Assembly: GCA_000733415.1 (NCBI GenBank)
Contig: KL662191.1
Span: 1,647,839-1,668,666 of the forward strand
DNA length: 20,828 bases
Source: [Leptolyngbya] sp. JSC-1
GTDB lineage: Bacteria; Cyanobacteriota; Cyanobacteriia; Elainellales; Elainellaceae
Direction of reading: 5' to 3'
This document shows, piece after piece, positions 1-6,982 of the stretch. Positions within the stretch are counted from its first letter, which is position 1. Every line of letters begins with the position of its first letter. The translations under genes and the position numbers were made by a program. The notes under the pieces are model-generated. The model saw nothing but the letters and a program-made list of their open reading frames with translations. It was not told where the DNA came from and searched no databases.

Positions 1-59
1 TGTGGTATGAAGACTTGGTGCTTGATAACCCCCTTCTCAGGGTGTGGTATGAAGACTTG
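1..59. repeat. 17-bp direct repeat, 42-bp period
   Basis: TGTGGTATGAAGACTTG occurs at 1-17 and again at 43-59. The copies are identical and 42 bp apart. More copies may lie left of the window edge. No function is evident. Confidence 0.7.
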
Positions 60-393
60 CATCTGCCTAATCTGGTCTTTGGAGGTTTAGACGGACCGCA
101 AATCTGCATGACATACCATGGAGCGCCATTCGCACAGACGTGAGTCCGCCCAATCCCCTCCTATGGGGAAATAGGCGGATTGAGAAGGGCTAATTCAGTC
201 CAATCAATAGTTATGCCGCTGGGTGATTGTTGGGGACGCGAGCACAAAGCCATCGGTTAGTGTTCAGCCTTATTTCACCAGAAGGTTTTTGGTTAGGAGA
301 ATTTGCTGGTCTTGGCGACGTGCCAACATAGTTGTTCGAGGCAAAGCTACGATGGTAAAAACAATCTCCACAAAACTTTGCTAGGAGCAATTC
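1..393. other. intergenic leader, no gene recognised
   Basis: I see no convincing gene here; the only open frame (minus strand, 211-435) has no recognisable features. The stretch holds a 17-bp direct repeat (1-17 and 43-59) and an imperfect hairpin at 146-178 (CCGCC..TCCCC against GGGGA..GGCGG). GTTATGC at 210-216 and GTTGGGG at 226-232 resemble attC R' boxes, but I could not find matching left arms, so I do not call an attC. Confidence 0.5.
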
Positions 394-1485
394 ATGACTG
401 AAGGGCAGTGGTATGACGTTACTCGTATTGTTCATTTAGTAGGTGGACTAAGAGCCATTAACAAGGCAGGATCAGAAGTCGTTATTCCTCTTGGCAGCAA
501 CGATCCTATACCAACATTTTCAATAGATAAATATCATGATTTGCCCTGGGCGTTAATCTCATTAGGATTCAAAATTGTTGGAATTGACTACTATGAAACT
601 TCTCAGCAAGCACAGGGATATTACCCACCTACTTGGTATCCCTTCCACGCAGATCAAGAAAACAAAGATACCTCTCTTAGTGCAGAAAATAAGTGGAGTT
701 GGTTAGCTAATGCTGCTTTCAAAGCAGAAAAGATTGAGTTAATGGATATTTGTAGCCGAATTGATTTCGAGATGAGAGCCTGTAACTTAAGGCTTCGAGC
801 ATTATCGGAGGCGTATAACGTTGAACTTTGGTCTTTGTGTGAACAGCAGCAGTTTTCTCCTGGTAAAATCGAAACACTGAACTCATTTTCTATCTACTTA
901 GAAACTCATGATCTTCTGCGAGAGTTGTGTACTCTTCGAGATTATCTGGCAGAGTTTGTCGCAAATTTTGTCCTCAAAAACTCCCTCAACACAGCCGATA
1001 GAATTCGACTAATGGCTTCCTTGAGAAAACAGATAACTAAAGCCAAAATTACAGATAGCTCCATAGCTTCTGAACTCTGTAAGATAACTAATGAAAGTGA
1101 GGGTGGTTGGTTAGCTAAGTTGTCTGCTTACCGAGATTTAGTTGTTCATTATGTACCGTTAGGACAGGCGACACGAAAGGAATTTGTTGTCAGACGGTTT
1201 CTTCCTGGCAGTAATCTAGGAAACCTGCCTTCAATTTATTTTCCAATTCCGTCTGATCCATTCTCAGTAAAGCAAGTCCGCTCGAAAGGCTCTCCATTTG
1301 AAACAGTATCTGAGTGGATTGAGGCTTCTAAACAAGATGACAACTCTGCTCCTGATGCTCTTGAATATTGTTTACACTCTGTTGGCAACATGATGTCTTT
1401 AGCTTGCAAAATTGCTAAAGAAGCACCGATTTTGCCTGAAATGCCAATTTTCATTAAGGGAGTAAACATTGAGGAGGTTGTGTAG
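394..1485 (+). CDS. hypothetical protein with possible HEPN-type RX4H motif
   Basis: This is a 363-residue soluble protein that I do not recognise as a named family. The ATG is preceded by AGGAG with normal spacing, which supports this start. The middle of the protein is alpha-helical and leads to Y246-R-D-L-V-V-H252-Y, matching the RX4-6H motif of HEPN domains, many of which are RNases of toxin-antitoxin and defence systems. The match is to a short motif plus helical context only, so RNase activity is a guess. There is no signal peptide or membrane segment. The stop lies 27 bp before attC1, the normal layout for an integron cassette with one gene. The base composition is AT-richer than in the cupin cassette downstream. 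Confidence 0.75.
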   Translation: MTEGQWYDVTRIVHLVGGLRAINKAGSEVVIPLGSNDPIPTFSIDKYHDLPWALISLGFKIVGIDYYETSQQAQGYYPPTWYPFHADQENKDTSLSAENKWSWLANAAFKAEKIELMDICSRIDFEMRACNLRLRALSEAYNVELWSLCEQQQFSPGKIETLNSFSIYLETHDLLRELCTLRDYLAEFVANFVLKNSLNTADRIRLMASLRKQITKAKITDSSIASELCKITNESEGGWLAKLSAYRDLVVHYVPLGQATRKEFVVRRFLPGSNLGNLPSIYFPIPSDPFSVKQVRSKGSPFETVSEWIEASKQDDNSAPDALEYCLHSVGNMMSLACKIAKEAPILPEMPIFIKGVNIEEVV

Positions 1486-1512
1486 TGAAATTTCAAGCTT
1501 TGAGCAGTCGCG

Positions 1513-1600
1513 GCATAACAATTCAAATGCAGCGGACGGTCGAAACGCTGCTGGTGCTGAGTTTGAGGTTGTTTGCCGCCGCTGATTTGAGCCGTTAGCT
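1513..1600 (+). other. attC site 1 (plus orientation)
   Basis: R''-like GCATAAC (1513-1519) and R'-like GTTAGCT (1594-1600). The left arm TTCAAATGCAGCGGACGG pairs with the right arm, whose complement reads CTCAAATCAGCGGCGG. The extra G and A in the left arm are the extrahelical bases that set the plus direction, as in VCR and aadA attC sites. It closes the cassette of the HEPN-like gene. Confidence 0.9.
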
Positions 1601-1633
1601 GTAGACCTTGCATGAAGTCGGAAAAAGCTGTAT

Positions 1634-1684
1634 ATATTGGGTATCAGTATTCCTAAATATACGAGCTGACTCGATACCTAATAT
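1634..1684. repeat. inverted repeat between attC1 and the small membrane gene
   Basis: ATATTGGGTATC (1634-1645) pairs with GATACCTAATAT (1673-1684) at 11 of 12 positions, or all 12 in RNA with one G-U pair. It sits 57 bp upstream of the next start codon, so it could be a 5' leader hairpin or an operator. This is inferred from sequence only. Confidence 0.45.
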
Positions 1685-1740
1685 TGTTCAGTATCACGTT
1701 GTCCCTTAGCAAAAGCTTAATTTTTTGGGAAGGTGAAGAC

Positions 1741-1926
1741 ATGAATCCGTGGCAAGTTGGTATATTCCTGAGACACTTCTCCAAGTGGAGCATTAATATC
1801 CTCTCTGTCTTAATGGTCGTCGGCGGTCTACACCTCACCTTTTCGGGAGAAGACCAAGACGACAGACTGATTGGGGCTACCGATATTATCCTTGGGGCGA
1901 CCCTCTTTTCCCTTGTTGAGGATTAG
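1741..1926 (+). CDS. small single-span membrane protein, hypothetical
   Basis: The protein has 61 residues if translation begins at ATG 1741, which has a GGAAGGTGA ribosome-binding site just upstream. A longer version from 1684 has no such site and adds unrelated residues. One hydrophobic segment lies at about residues 15-34 (around ILSVLMVVGG), followed by an acidic loop (GEDQDD) and a second weakly hydrophobic stretch near the C-terminus. I do not recognise the family. It is the only plus-strand gene between attC1 and attC2. An opposite-strand frame overlaps its last 41 bases. Confidence 0.55.
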   Translation: MNPWQVGIFLRHFSKWSINILSVLMVVGGLHLTFSGEDQDDRLIGATDIILGATLFSLVED

Positions 1927-2170
1927 CGGGTAAGCCGGTAGGCGTCTGTGGATCAGCCCTTTCAATTTTGGATTGAGCGACTCTTAATAATCGAGAGAAA
2001 TCCATTTTAGTAAAGGGTTCCAGCTTCTTAAATAGAGTGAGTACTCTCCACAACTTGAAAGATTCCTGATAGTGATCGCTAAAAGCTTCAGTGCGATCGT
2101 GGATTTTGTAGCGTGCGTTCCCCACTTCCACTTCCACTACCCCACCGATGAATTTTAAGGAATACACCAT
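1886..2170 (-). CDS. possible antisense gene, hypothetical 94-aa protein
   Basis: An open frame opposite to the cassette direction starts at ATG 2170 with AAGGA about 10 bases upstream, and continues for 94 codons. The first 65 residues have a natural protein-like composition (MVYSLKFIGG.. and a helical FSDHYQESFKLWRV..FKKLEPF stretch), while the C-terminal third is rich in P, G and Q. I cannot assign a family. It overlaps the 3' end of the small membrane gene tail-to-tail and sits just inside attC2. It may be a real minus-strand gene within the cassette or a chance frame. Confidence 0.35.
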   Translation of the reverse strand: MVYSLKFIGGVVEVEVGNARYKIHDRTEAFSDHYQESFKLWRVLTLFKKLEPFTKMDFSRLLRVAQSKIERADPQTPTGLPANPQQGKRGSPQG

Positions 2171-2200
2171 TCTTATAGATTCCTTGAAGCAAGCGATTGC

Positions 2201-2289
2201 AGCTAACAACGCCCATGCACACCGACCGCCGAGAGTTGTTCGGTTGTGATGCAAAGGTTATCTGCGGCGGGTGATGGGCACCGTTAGGC
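2201..2289 (+). other. attC site 2 (plus orientation)
   Basis: R'' AGCTAAC (2201-2207) and R' GTTAGGC (2283-2289). The left arm GCCCATGCACACCGACCG pairs with the right arm (complement GCCCATCACCCGCCG), and the extra bases lie on the left. It is nearly identical, including the loop, to attC6, which is reversed. Confidence 0.9.
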
Positions 2290-2329
2290 GGCACGGGTGT
2301 AGGTCGTCGCTCATCACCGGATATCTGCT

Positions 2330-2680
2330 ATGCAAGCCATCAATCTCGCAGACAAGCTCGCCACCTTCGAAGGTCACTGGCAGCCGCGCGTCGTCGGCCA
2401 GTTCAATGGTCACGATCTCATGGTGGTCAAGGTCAAGGGCGAGTTCGTCTGGCATACGCACGACAACACGGATGACTTCTTTCTTGTTCTCAAGGGTCGT
2501 ATCACCATTCGCATGCGTGAGGGTGACGTCTCCCTTGGCCCAGGAGAGCTGTTCGTCGTCCCCAAAGGCGCGGAGCACTGCCCCGTAGCCGAGGAGGAGG
2601 CGCATCTTCTGCTCATCGAGCCAACGGGCACACCCAACACAGGCAATGCCGCCACTGCCGCACCGCGGCGCATTCTCTAG
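2330..2680 (+). CDS. cupin-domain protein
   Basis: This 116-residue single-domain cupin has a conserved beta-barrel core. Motif 1 is W41-H-T-H-D-N-T-D-D followed by LVLKG (H42 and H44 are likely metal ligands, with Asp in place of the usual Glu). Motif 2 is P78-K-G-A-E-H83, with H83 as the third histidine. Such small cupins bind a divalent metal, but the substrate cannot be read from sequence. The gene is visibly GC-richer than its neighbours, with strong use of C and G in third positions (for example AAG GTC AAG GGC GAG). It is flanked by attC2 and by attC3, which also differs from the other sites. This suggests recent capture from a high-GC donor. Open frames on the opposite strand are shadows caused by the high GC. 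Confidence 0.88.
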   Translation: MQAINLADKLATFEGHWQPRVVGQFNGHDLMVVKVKGEFVWHTHDNTDDFFLVLKGRITIRMREGDVSLGPGELFVVPKGAEHCPVAEEEAHLLLIEPTGTPNTGNAATAAPRRIL

Positions 2681-2697
2681 CCAGTAGTCGCGGTGCC

Positions 2698-2776
2698 GCC
2701 TAACGTTTGAGTTCACCCGACCTGCGTAGGCTGACGAAGCCAGCCTACGCAGGTCGGGTGCAACGAAGGGTTGGGC
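2698..2776 (-). other. attC site 3, atypical and in reverse orientation
   Basis: Boxes GCCTAAC (2698-2704) and GTTGGGC (2770-2776). The arms include a perfect 20-bp stem (2714-2733 against 2741-2760) around a 7-base loop. The single unpaired base (G, in GTTGCACCC) lies in the right arm, and TTGAGTT, normally the complement of a right arm, lies on the left; both indicate the minus direction. Length and GC content resemble mobile-integron attC sites more than the others here. Confidence 0.8.
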
Positions 2777-2878
2777 TGCTCCGTTTCTGGGTTGTGACCG
2801 TGTTTCAAGAATACCTGTGGGTACTAGAGTCAAGTTACGTTGAAGCTTCTAGTGGAGTAATAGGATTGGCAAAGTTGT

Positions 2879-3385
2879 ATGTACATTCGCACACTGCAAC
2901 CCAATGAATCTAAATTGTTTCGTGAAATCCGTCTACGCGCTCTAGCAGAATCCCCCAACGCTTTTGGAGAAACACTTCAACAAGCGCAGGCGCAGCCAGA
3001 AACGTACTGGGAAGAGTTAACTGATTCGGTTACTCAACCTAACAGTCATGTGATGTTTTTAGCAGAGCAAGCAGAGCAAGCTGTGGGGTTTGCCTTTGGT
3101 CTAGTCGATCGTAAAGATGCGAAGGTTGGGCATATCGGCGGAATGTGGGTAGATCCGACATTCCGCGCTAGCGGTGTAGGTTATGCGCTTATGACAGAAA
3201 TTTTGACTTGGGCAGATCAGCAAAGGCGCAACAAGCTGGAACTTTGGGTTACGGAAGGAAATGTGAAGGCGATCAGTTTGTATGAAAGAGTAGGATTTGT
3301 AGATACAGGCAAACGAGGCGTTCTTCCATCCAATTCTTCGTTGCAAATTATACAGATGTCCTTGAGGCTTCAGGCAAGTAAGTAA
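2879..3385 (+). CDS. GNAT family N-acetyltransferase
   Basis: The 168-residue protein has the GNAT fold throughout. An N-terminal R-I-R-L-R-A-L helix precedes the acceptor region, and the acetyl-CoA pyrophosphate loop is R96-A-S-G-V-G101 after the strand IGGMWVDP. A C-terminal NVKAISLYERVGF segment is the usual motif B. GNAT enzymes transfer an acetyl group from acetyl-CoA to an amine on a small molecule or protein. The acceptor is unknown, and antibiotic modification is possible but not shown. It is the first gene after attC3; no attC separates it from the toxin-antitoxin pair that follows, so they may share a cassette or have lost a site between 3386 and 3438. Confidence 0.9.
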   Translation: MYIRTLQPNESKLFREIRLRALAESPNAFGETLQQAQAQPETYWEELTDSVTQPNSHVMFLAEQAEQAVGFAFGLVDRKDAKVGHIGGMWVDPTFRASGVGYALMTEILTWADQQRRNKLELWVTEGNVKAISLYERVGFVDTGKRGVLPSNSSLQIIQMSLRLQASK

Positions 3386-3438
3386 AGCGTGGTTAGTGTT
3401 ATCCTGGAAGGCAGTATCATCTCCTTAAGTTCTTTTCT

Positions 3439-3669
3439 ATGCCGTCCACCGCAATCCATACCGTTGTCAAAATGATGGAGTCTCTCCCAGTCGAGATCCA
3501 AGAGCGAGTTGCAGAGCACATCCGCGAGTACGTCAGCGATTTGCAAGATGAAGCACGTTGGGATGAATCATTTCGGAGAACTCAAAATAATCTTGTTGCT
3601 GCTGCTCGGCGGGCGAAACAGGAAATTGCCGAAGGGCAGGCAAGTGCAATGGATTACGAGCAGCTATGA
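3439..3669 (+). CDS. antitoxin-like protein of a RelE/ParE-type pair
   Basis: This 76-residue, mainly helical, acidic protein has a segment (residues 8-40) typical of small plant- or cyanobacterium-associated antitoxins that precede RelE/ParE toxins. A K-Q-E-I-A-E-G stretch lies near the C-terminus, which in such proteins often contacts the toxin. Its stop overlaps the next ATG by four bases (ATGA at 3666), so the two are translationally coupled. The function is inferred from this arrangement and size; no DNA-binding fold is obvious. Confidence 0.7.
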   Translation: MPSTAIHTVVKMMESLPVEIQERVAEHIREYVSDLQDEARWDESFRRTQNNLVAAARRAKQEIAEGQASAMDYEQL

Positions 3670-3929
3670 AGTCGGCAACGCTCCCGTCGTTTTGGACTGA
3701 GTATCGGCAGTTAAATGAAGAGGTGAGGCAGAGTGCGCGGAAGGCGTATCGACTATGGGCAGAGAATCCATTTCATCCGTCACTTCATTTCAAGTGCGTG
3801 AACAGCGAGGAGGGAATTTGGTCTGTCAGAGTGACGAGGAGCTACCGGGCGGTTGGAGTCTTAGAGAACGATACGGTGACTTGGTTTTGGATTGGAAGTC
3901 ATGACAAATACGAGCAGTTTTTCTCGTAA
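3666..3929 (+). CDS. RelE/ParE-type toxin-like protein
   Basis: The 87-residue protein has the order expected of RelE/ParE toxins: an N-terminal helix pair (QLNEEVRQSARKAYRLW), then beta strands with SVRVTRSYRAVGVL and a terminal WFWIGSHDKYEQF. The R-x-S-Y-R-A strand and the WIGSHDxYE ending are typical of a cyanobacterial ParE/RelE subgroup. RelE members cut ribosome-bound mRNA and ParE members inhibit gyrase; which applies here is unknown. It ends 11 bp before attC4, so it closes the cassette. Confidence 0.78.
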   Translation: MKSATLPSFWTEYRQLNEEVRQSARKAYRLWAENPFHPSLHFKCVNSEEGIWSVRVTRSYRAVGVLENDTVTWFWIGSHDKYEQFFS

Positions 3930-3939
3930 ATCGCTAGCA

Positions 3940-4028
3940 GCCCAACAATTCCGTTGCACACCGACCGTACAAAGTTTCTTCGTTGAGTTCGAGAGGTTGC
4001 TAGCGGCGGGTGAACGGGGTCGTTGTGC
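3940..4028 (+). other. attC site 4 (plus orientation)
   Basis: R'' GCCCAAC (3940-3946) and R'-like GTTGTGC (4022-4028, one purine position replaced by T). The left arm CCGTTGCACACCGACCG pairs with a right arm whose complement is CCGTTCACCCGCCG. The extra bases are on the left, giving plus direction. Confidence 0.85.
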
Positions 4029-4173
4029 CGCTGAGATTTGGAGTTGTGGCGGTAAGTTGAAGGTGATCTGTCCGCGATTCGAGGATAGGTGGTTTTGAAG
4101 TTATCGATACAGAGATTGCTTCTCGCACATCAGGTAAAATGGGCTTTAAGTTCTGTAAGCCGCTATTCTTTCG

Positions 4174-5082
4174 ATGACTGATAGCCGAATTCACTTGATT
4201 GATGCAGATACAGAGCAGATCTTTCCAGCGGCTCCTCAAGGGGCTGTGCAACTTTCCAGTGCGGCGAATGGTTGGCGTGGAATTTTGGTTGAACACCATT
4301 GCATTCCGTCTATGGAAATGTCTGAACATTATGTTCAAGGGCATCGCCTGATCGTTCATATCGGAAAGCCGATCGAGTATGAATGGAGAGATGACAGCCG
4401 TTGGCGAAGCAAAGTGCTTCAACCTGGAGCGTTCTGTTTGCAATCCCACGGAGAGATTAACCTTCCACGATGGCACGATACATTCGAGTTTCTCGCAATT
4501 GCCCTCGACCCAGCCTTTCTAGCACACAGCTTTCAAGATATGGGACTGTCAGGAGCGATTCGATTTCAAGTACGACGGGCAGCTTTCGATCCGGTCATTA
4601 CACAATTTGCCAGACGGTTTAAGACAGAAATAGAATCAGGAAGCTACTGTGGTGCGCTTTATGGAGAGTCATTGGCGATCGCATTCTCTCTTCATCTCTT
4701 GGAACGCCATAGCCAGCACCCGAAGTCTATCTCTCAACCCAAGGGAAAATTAACATCGATTCAGCTTTGGGAACTGATTGAGTTGATTCATATCAATTTG
4801 TCAGACGAATTAAGTCTCTCCGATCTCGCTGCTCATCTTAACCTAAGTCCCTTTCATTTCGCTCGTCTGTTCAAAAGCTCACTTGGTTTGTCGCCTCATC
4901 AATATGTACTGCAAAATCGGATAGAACGCGCCAAGAAGTTGATCAGCGGTTCAACAAGCTCTGGGCTGAGTCTGGCTGATATTGCTGTGCAAGTTGGGTT
5001 CTATGATCAAACTCATTTTGGAAAAGCCTTCAAGCGAGTCGTGGGCGTTTCACCCAAGGGTTTTTCTAGGCAGGTGAGTTGA
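4174..5082 (+). CDS. AraC family transcriptional regulator
   Basis: The 302-residue protein has a variable N-terminal half (about 1-190) and a C-terminal AraC/XylS DNA-binding domain (about 200-300) with two helix-turn-helix motifs. The first is in LSLSDLAAHLNLSPFHFARLF, and the second in LADIAVQVGFYDQTHFGKAF followed by the signature GVSPKGFSRQ. The N-terminus resembles cyanobacterial AraC proteins with an effector domain, but no ligand can be named. It lies between attC4 and the SDR gene, 69 bp upstream of it on the same strand, so it probably regulates that gene. No strong ribosome-binding site precedes the ATG. Confidence 0.92.
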   Translation: MTDSRIHLIDADTEQIFPAAPQGAVQLSSAANGWRGILVEHHCIPSMEMSEHYVQGHRLIVHIGKPIEYEWRDDSRWRSKVLQPGAFCLQSHGEINLPRWHDTFEFLAIALDPAFLAHSFQDMGLSGAIRFQVRRAAFDPVITQFARRFKTEIESGSYCGALYGESLAIAFSLHLLERHSQHPKSISQPKGKLTSIQLWELIELIHINLSDELSLSDLAAHLNLSPFHFARLFKSSLGLSPHQYVLQNRIERAKKLISGSTSSGLSLADIAVQVGFYDQTHFGKAFKRVVGVSPKGFSRQVS

Positions 5083-5137
5083 GCAAGAATTTACTATTTT
5101 CCGCAAAGCCAGTTTCGTTACGCTGTTCTCAACATCT

Positions 5138-5143
5138 AGGAGG
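5138..5143 (+). promoter_or_regulatory. strong ribosome-binding site of the SDR gene
   Basis: AGGAGG lies eight bases before ATG 5152 and supports that start over internal ATGs, keeping the Tat signal at the N-terminus. Confidence 0.75.
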
Positions 5144-5151
5144 ACACAGCA

Positions 5152-6129
5152 ATGATGAACAGCCGCCGCGACATGGTCAAGGGTGCTGCAATGACTGCAA
5201 CAGGTATTGTTTTAGGTGCGATGTCGTCACTGAAATCACAACCAGCAGTTGCCCAGCAGCCGACCCCACAACCTAGAGAGAGTATTTCGACCAATCGGCT
5301 TTTGGTAGGAAAAGTTGCTTTTGTGACGGGCGCGGCGCGTGGAATTGGACGTGCGATCGCAGAACTCTTTGCAGCAAACGGGGCAAATGTGGCAATGCTC
5401 GATATTGCTGATCCTTCGCGGTTGAACTCTTCGACAGGCTACCGCGTTGCGAATATGGCTGAATTCGATCAAGCGGTGGCTTCAGTGCAGCGATACGGCA
5501 CAAAGGTCTTGAAAATTCAGGTTGATGTTCGGGATCTTGCAGGAATGCAGGCAGCCGCAGAACGAACTAATCGCGAGCTAGGCGGGATTGATATTGTAGT
5601 GGCAAACGCTGGCTATTGTGCATGGCACAGCTTTGAGGATGGAACGACAAAACAATGGGAAGATGTGATTGATGTGAATGTGCATGGCGTATTTAATACA
5701 GCAAAAGCAACCATTCCATTTCTCAAACAGCGGCGCGGTGGACGCATTGTCAATTTGGCATCGGTGGGCGGTCGGGCTGGATTTGCGGGCAATGGAGCTT
5801 ATACTTGCTCAAAATGGGCAGTGATTGGAATGACGAAGCAAGCCGCACAGGAATTGGGCAAATATAACATTACTGTCAATGCGATTGCGCCTGGTGCAGT
5901 GAACACACCTTTGTATCGTAGTGAAGGTCAGATGAGATCGATGGGAGTTTCAAGTGCAGCGGAACAAGACAAGCTGATTGATCCGATCAGTCCACTTGGC
6001 AATGCTGGAGCGGTTGAGCCAGAGGATATTGCTCGCACTGCCCTGTTCCTTGCCAGCGATGCAGCGAAAACAATTTCAGGAACGACGATTGATAATGCGC
6101 TAGGTTTCAACGCAAGCTACACAGCTTAA
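5152..6129 (+). CDS. Tat-exported short-chain dehydrogenase/reductase
   Basis: This 325-residue SDR oxidoreductase has an N-terminal twin-arginine signal: S4-R-R-D-M-V-K10, a weakly hydrophobic stretch to about 27, then a likely AVA-Q cleavage region near 34. The Rossmann domain begins near 52 with T59-G-A-A-R-G-I-G66 for the dinucleotide, N-A-G at 152-154, N176, and the catalytic S204, Y217 and K221 (Y-T-C-S-K). A longer loop after the second strand (about 87-117) resembles the insert of mycofactocin-coupled SDRs. The substrate is unknown. Export is odd because periplasm holds little free NAD(P); folded export with bound cofactor would fit the Tat route. It follows the AraC regulator and ends 17 bp before attC5. 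Confidence 0.9.
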   Translation: MMNSRRDMVKGAAMTATGIVLGAMSSLKSQPAVAQQPTPQPRESISTNRLLVGKVAFVTGAARGIGRAIAELFAANGANVAMLDIADPSRLNSSTGYRVANMAEFDQAVASVQRYGTKVLKIQVDVRDLAGMQAAAERTNRELGGIDIVVANAGYCAWHSFEDGTTKQWEDVIDVNVHGVFNTAKATIPFLKQRRGGRIVNLASVGGRAGFAGNGAYTCSKWAVIGMTKQAAQELGKYNITVNAIAPGAVNTPLYRSEGQMRSMGVSSAAEQDKLIDPISPLGNAGAVEPEDIARTALFLASDAAKTISGTTIDNALGFNASYTA

Positions 6130-6146
6130 TCTGCGCCGTGATCGCG

Positions 6147-6233
6147 GCACAACAACCCCCTTGCAGCGGACGGTTGGGAGATTTCGGTAGAGATACAAAG
6201 GTTACTAGCAGCCGCTCAGCCGGAACGTTGGGC
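6147..6233 (+). other. attC site 5 (plus orientation)
   Basis: R'' GCACAAC (6147-6153) and R' GTTGGGC (6227-6233). The left arm CCCTTGCAGCGGACGG pairs with a right arm whose complement reads CGGCTGAGCGGCTGC; the extra bases are on the left. The right arm is very similar to those of attC13 and of attC12 (reversed). Confidence 0.87.
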
Positions 6234-6344
6234 AGCTTTATCAATCCATTCGCCTTCAGCTTGTCTATAACTGTCACCACCAAACCCCCGCCTGCAAGAT
6301 ATGCTGTATGCTCATACCACTTCTAGCAGTAGAGAATTTGATAC

Positions 6345-6701
6345 ATGAACTCGATTCGACGGATTGTCTCCAACATCCAAACTAGAGATACTGAGCAGAG
6401 CGAACAATTTTATACCCAAGTCTTGGGCTTGGTTAAGGCTATGGACTTGGGTTGGATTCAAACATATGTTGTGCCAGAAGACCCGACAACACAAATCAGC
6501 GTGCTTACAAACGATCCATCGGGCATACACCCAAACCTATCGGTTGAAGTGGCAGATGTTGATAGCGTTTATGAGACAGCCACAACGCAAGGCTATGAGA
6601 TTGCCTATCCACTTACAGATGAACCTTGGGGTGTCCGTCGCTTTTTCGTTCGGGAACCAAACGGTACTATCATCAATATTGTGAGCCATCAAGAAGCGTA
6701 A
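6345..6701 (+). CDS. VOC (glyoxalase/bleomycin-resistance) family protein
   Basis: This 118-residue protein has the two beta-alpha-beta-beta-beta units of the vicinal oxygen chelate fold: S-E-Q-F-Y-T-Q-V-L-G-L in the first half and S-V-Y-E-T-A-T-T-Q-G-Y..RRFFVREPNGTIINIV in the second. The closing FxxxEPNGTxINI strand is the family hallmark. VOC proteins bind metal or small molecules, and activities range from lyase and dioxygenase to drug sequestration. No metal set can be assigned confidently here. It is alone in its cassette after attC5; its expected plus-direction attC is replaced by the reversed attC6. Confidence 0.85.
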   Translation: MNSIRRIVSNIQTRDTEQSEQFYTQVLGLVKAMDLGWIQTYVVPEDPTTQISVLTNDPSGIHPNLSVEVADVDSVYETATTQGYEIAYPLTDEPWGVRRFFVREPNGTIINIVSHQEA

Positions 6702-6808
6702 GCATTTATATAATTCACCAGTATCCACTTGTGAACGACCTTTGGCTTTAGTAAAACCTGCTTTAGCAAGCATCCGATCAATGCGGGAAACACATAAGCG
6801 ATCGTGCT

Positions 6809-6897
6809 CCCCAACGTTGCCCATCACCCGCCGCAGATCACCTTTGCATCATAGCCAACCAACTCTTGGCGGTCGGTGTGCATGGGCGTTGTTAGCC
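6809..6897 (-). other. attC site 6 (reverse orientation)
   Basis: Read on the minus strand it has R'' GGCTAAC and R' GTTGGGG, with the same arms as attC2 (GCCCATGCACACCGACCG against GCCCATCACCCGCCG) and the extra bases on the minus-strand left arm. Hence it faces left. It lies directly downstream of three minus-strand genes, the correct place for their cassette site. Confidence 0.88.
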
Positions 6898-6982
6898 CTC
6901 CATCTTTGGGTGGTGGCAATGCAACAGCCTCACCTGTTGGTAGTCATTGTTAGTCACCTTAAGTTATGGGTGAAGTGTTTCT

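Noticed and set aside
43..59. Direct repeat as the start of a CRISPR array
   Set aside because: Only two 17-bp copies with a 42-bp period; the repeat is too short and there is no further unit within the window.
196..232. Possible attC right end at GTTATGC (210) or GTTGGGG (226)
   Set aside because: No complementary left arm with an R'' box was found in the preceding 200 bases, so the box alone is not evidence.
2258..2833. Long minus-strand open frame (191 codons) across the cupin gene and attC3
   Set aside because: It is the shadow of a high-GC gene. The plus frame has clear cupin motifs, and the minus frame runs through the attC palindrome.
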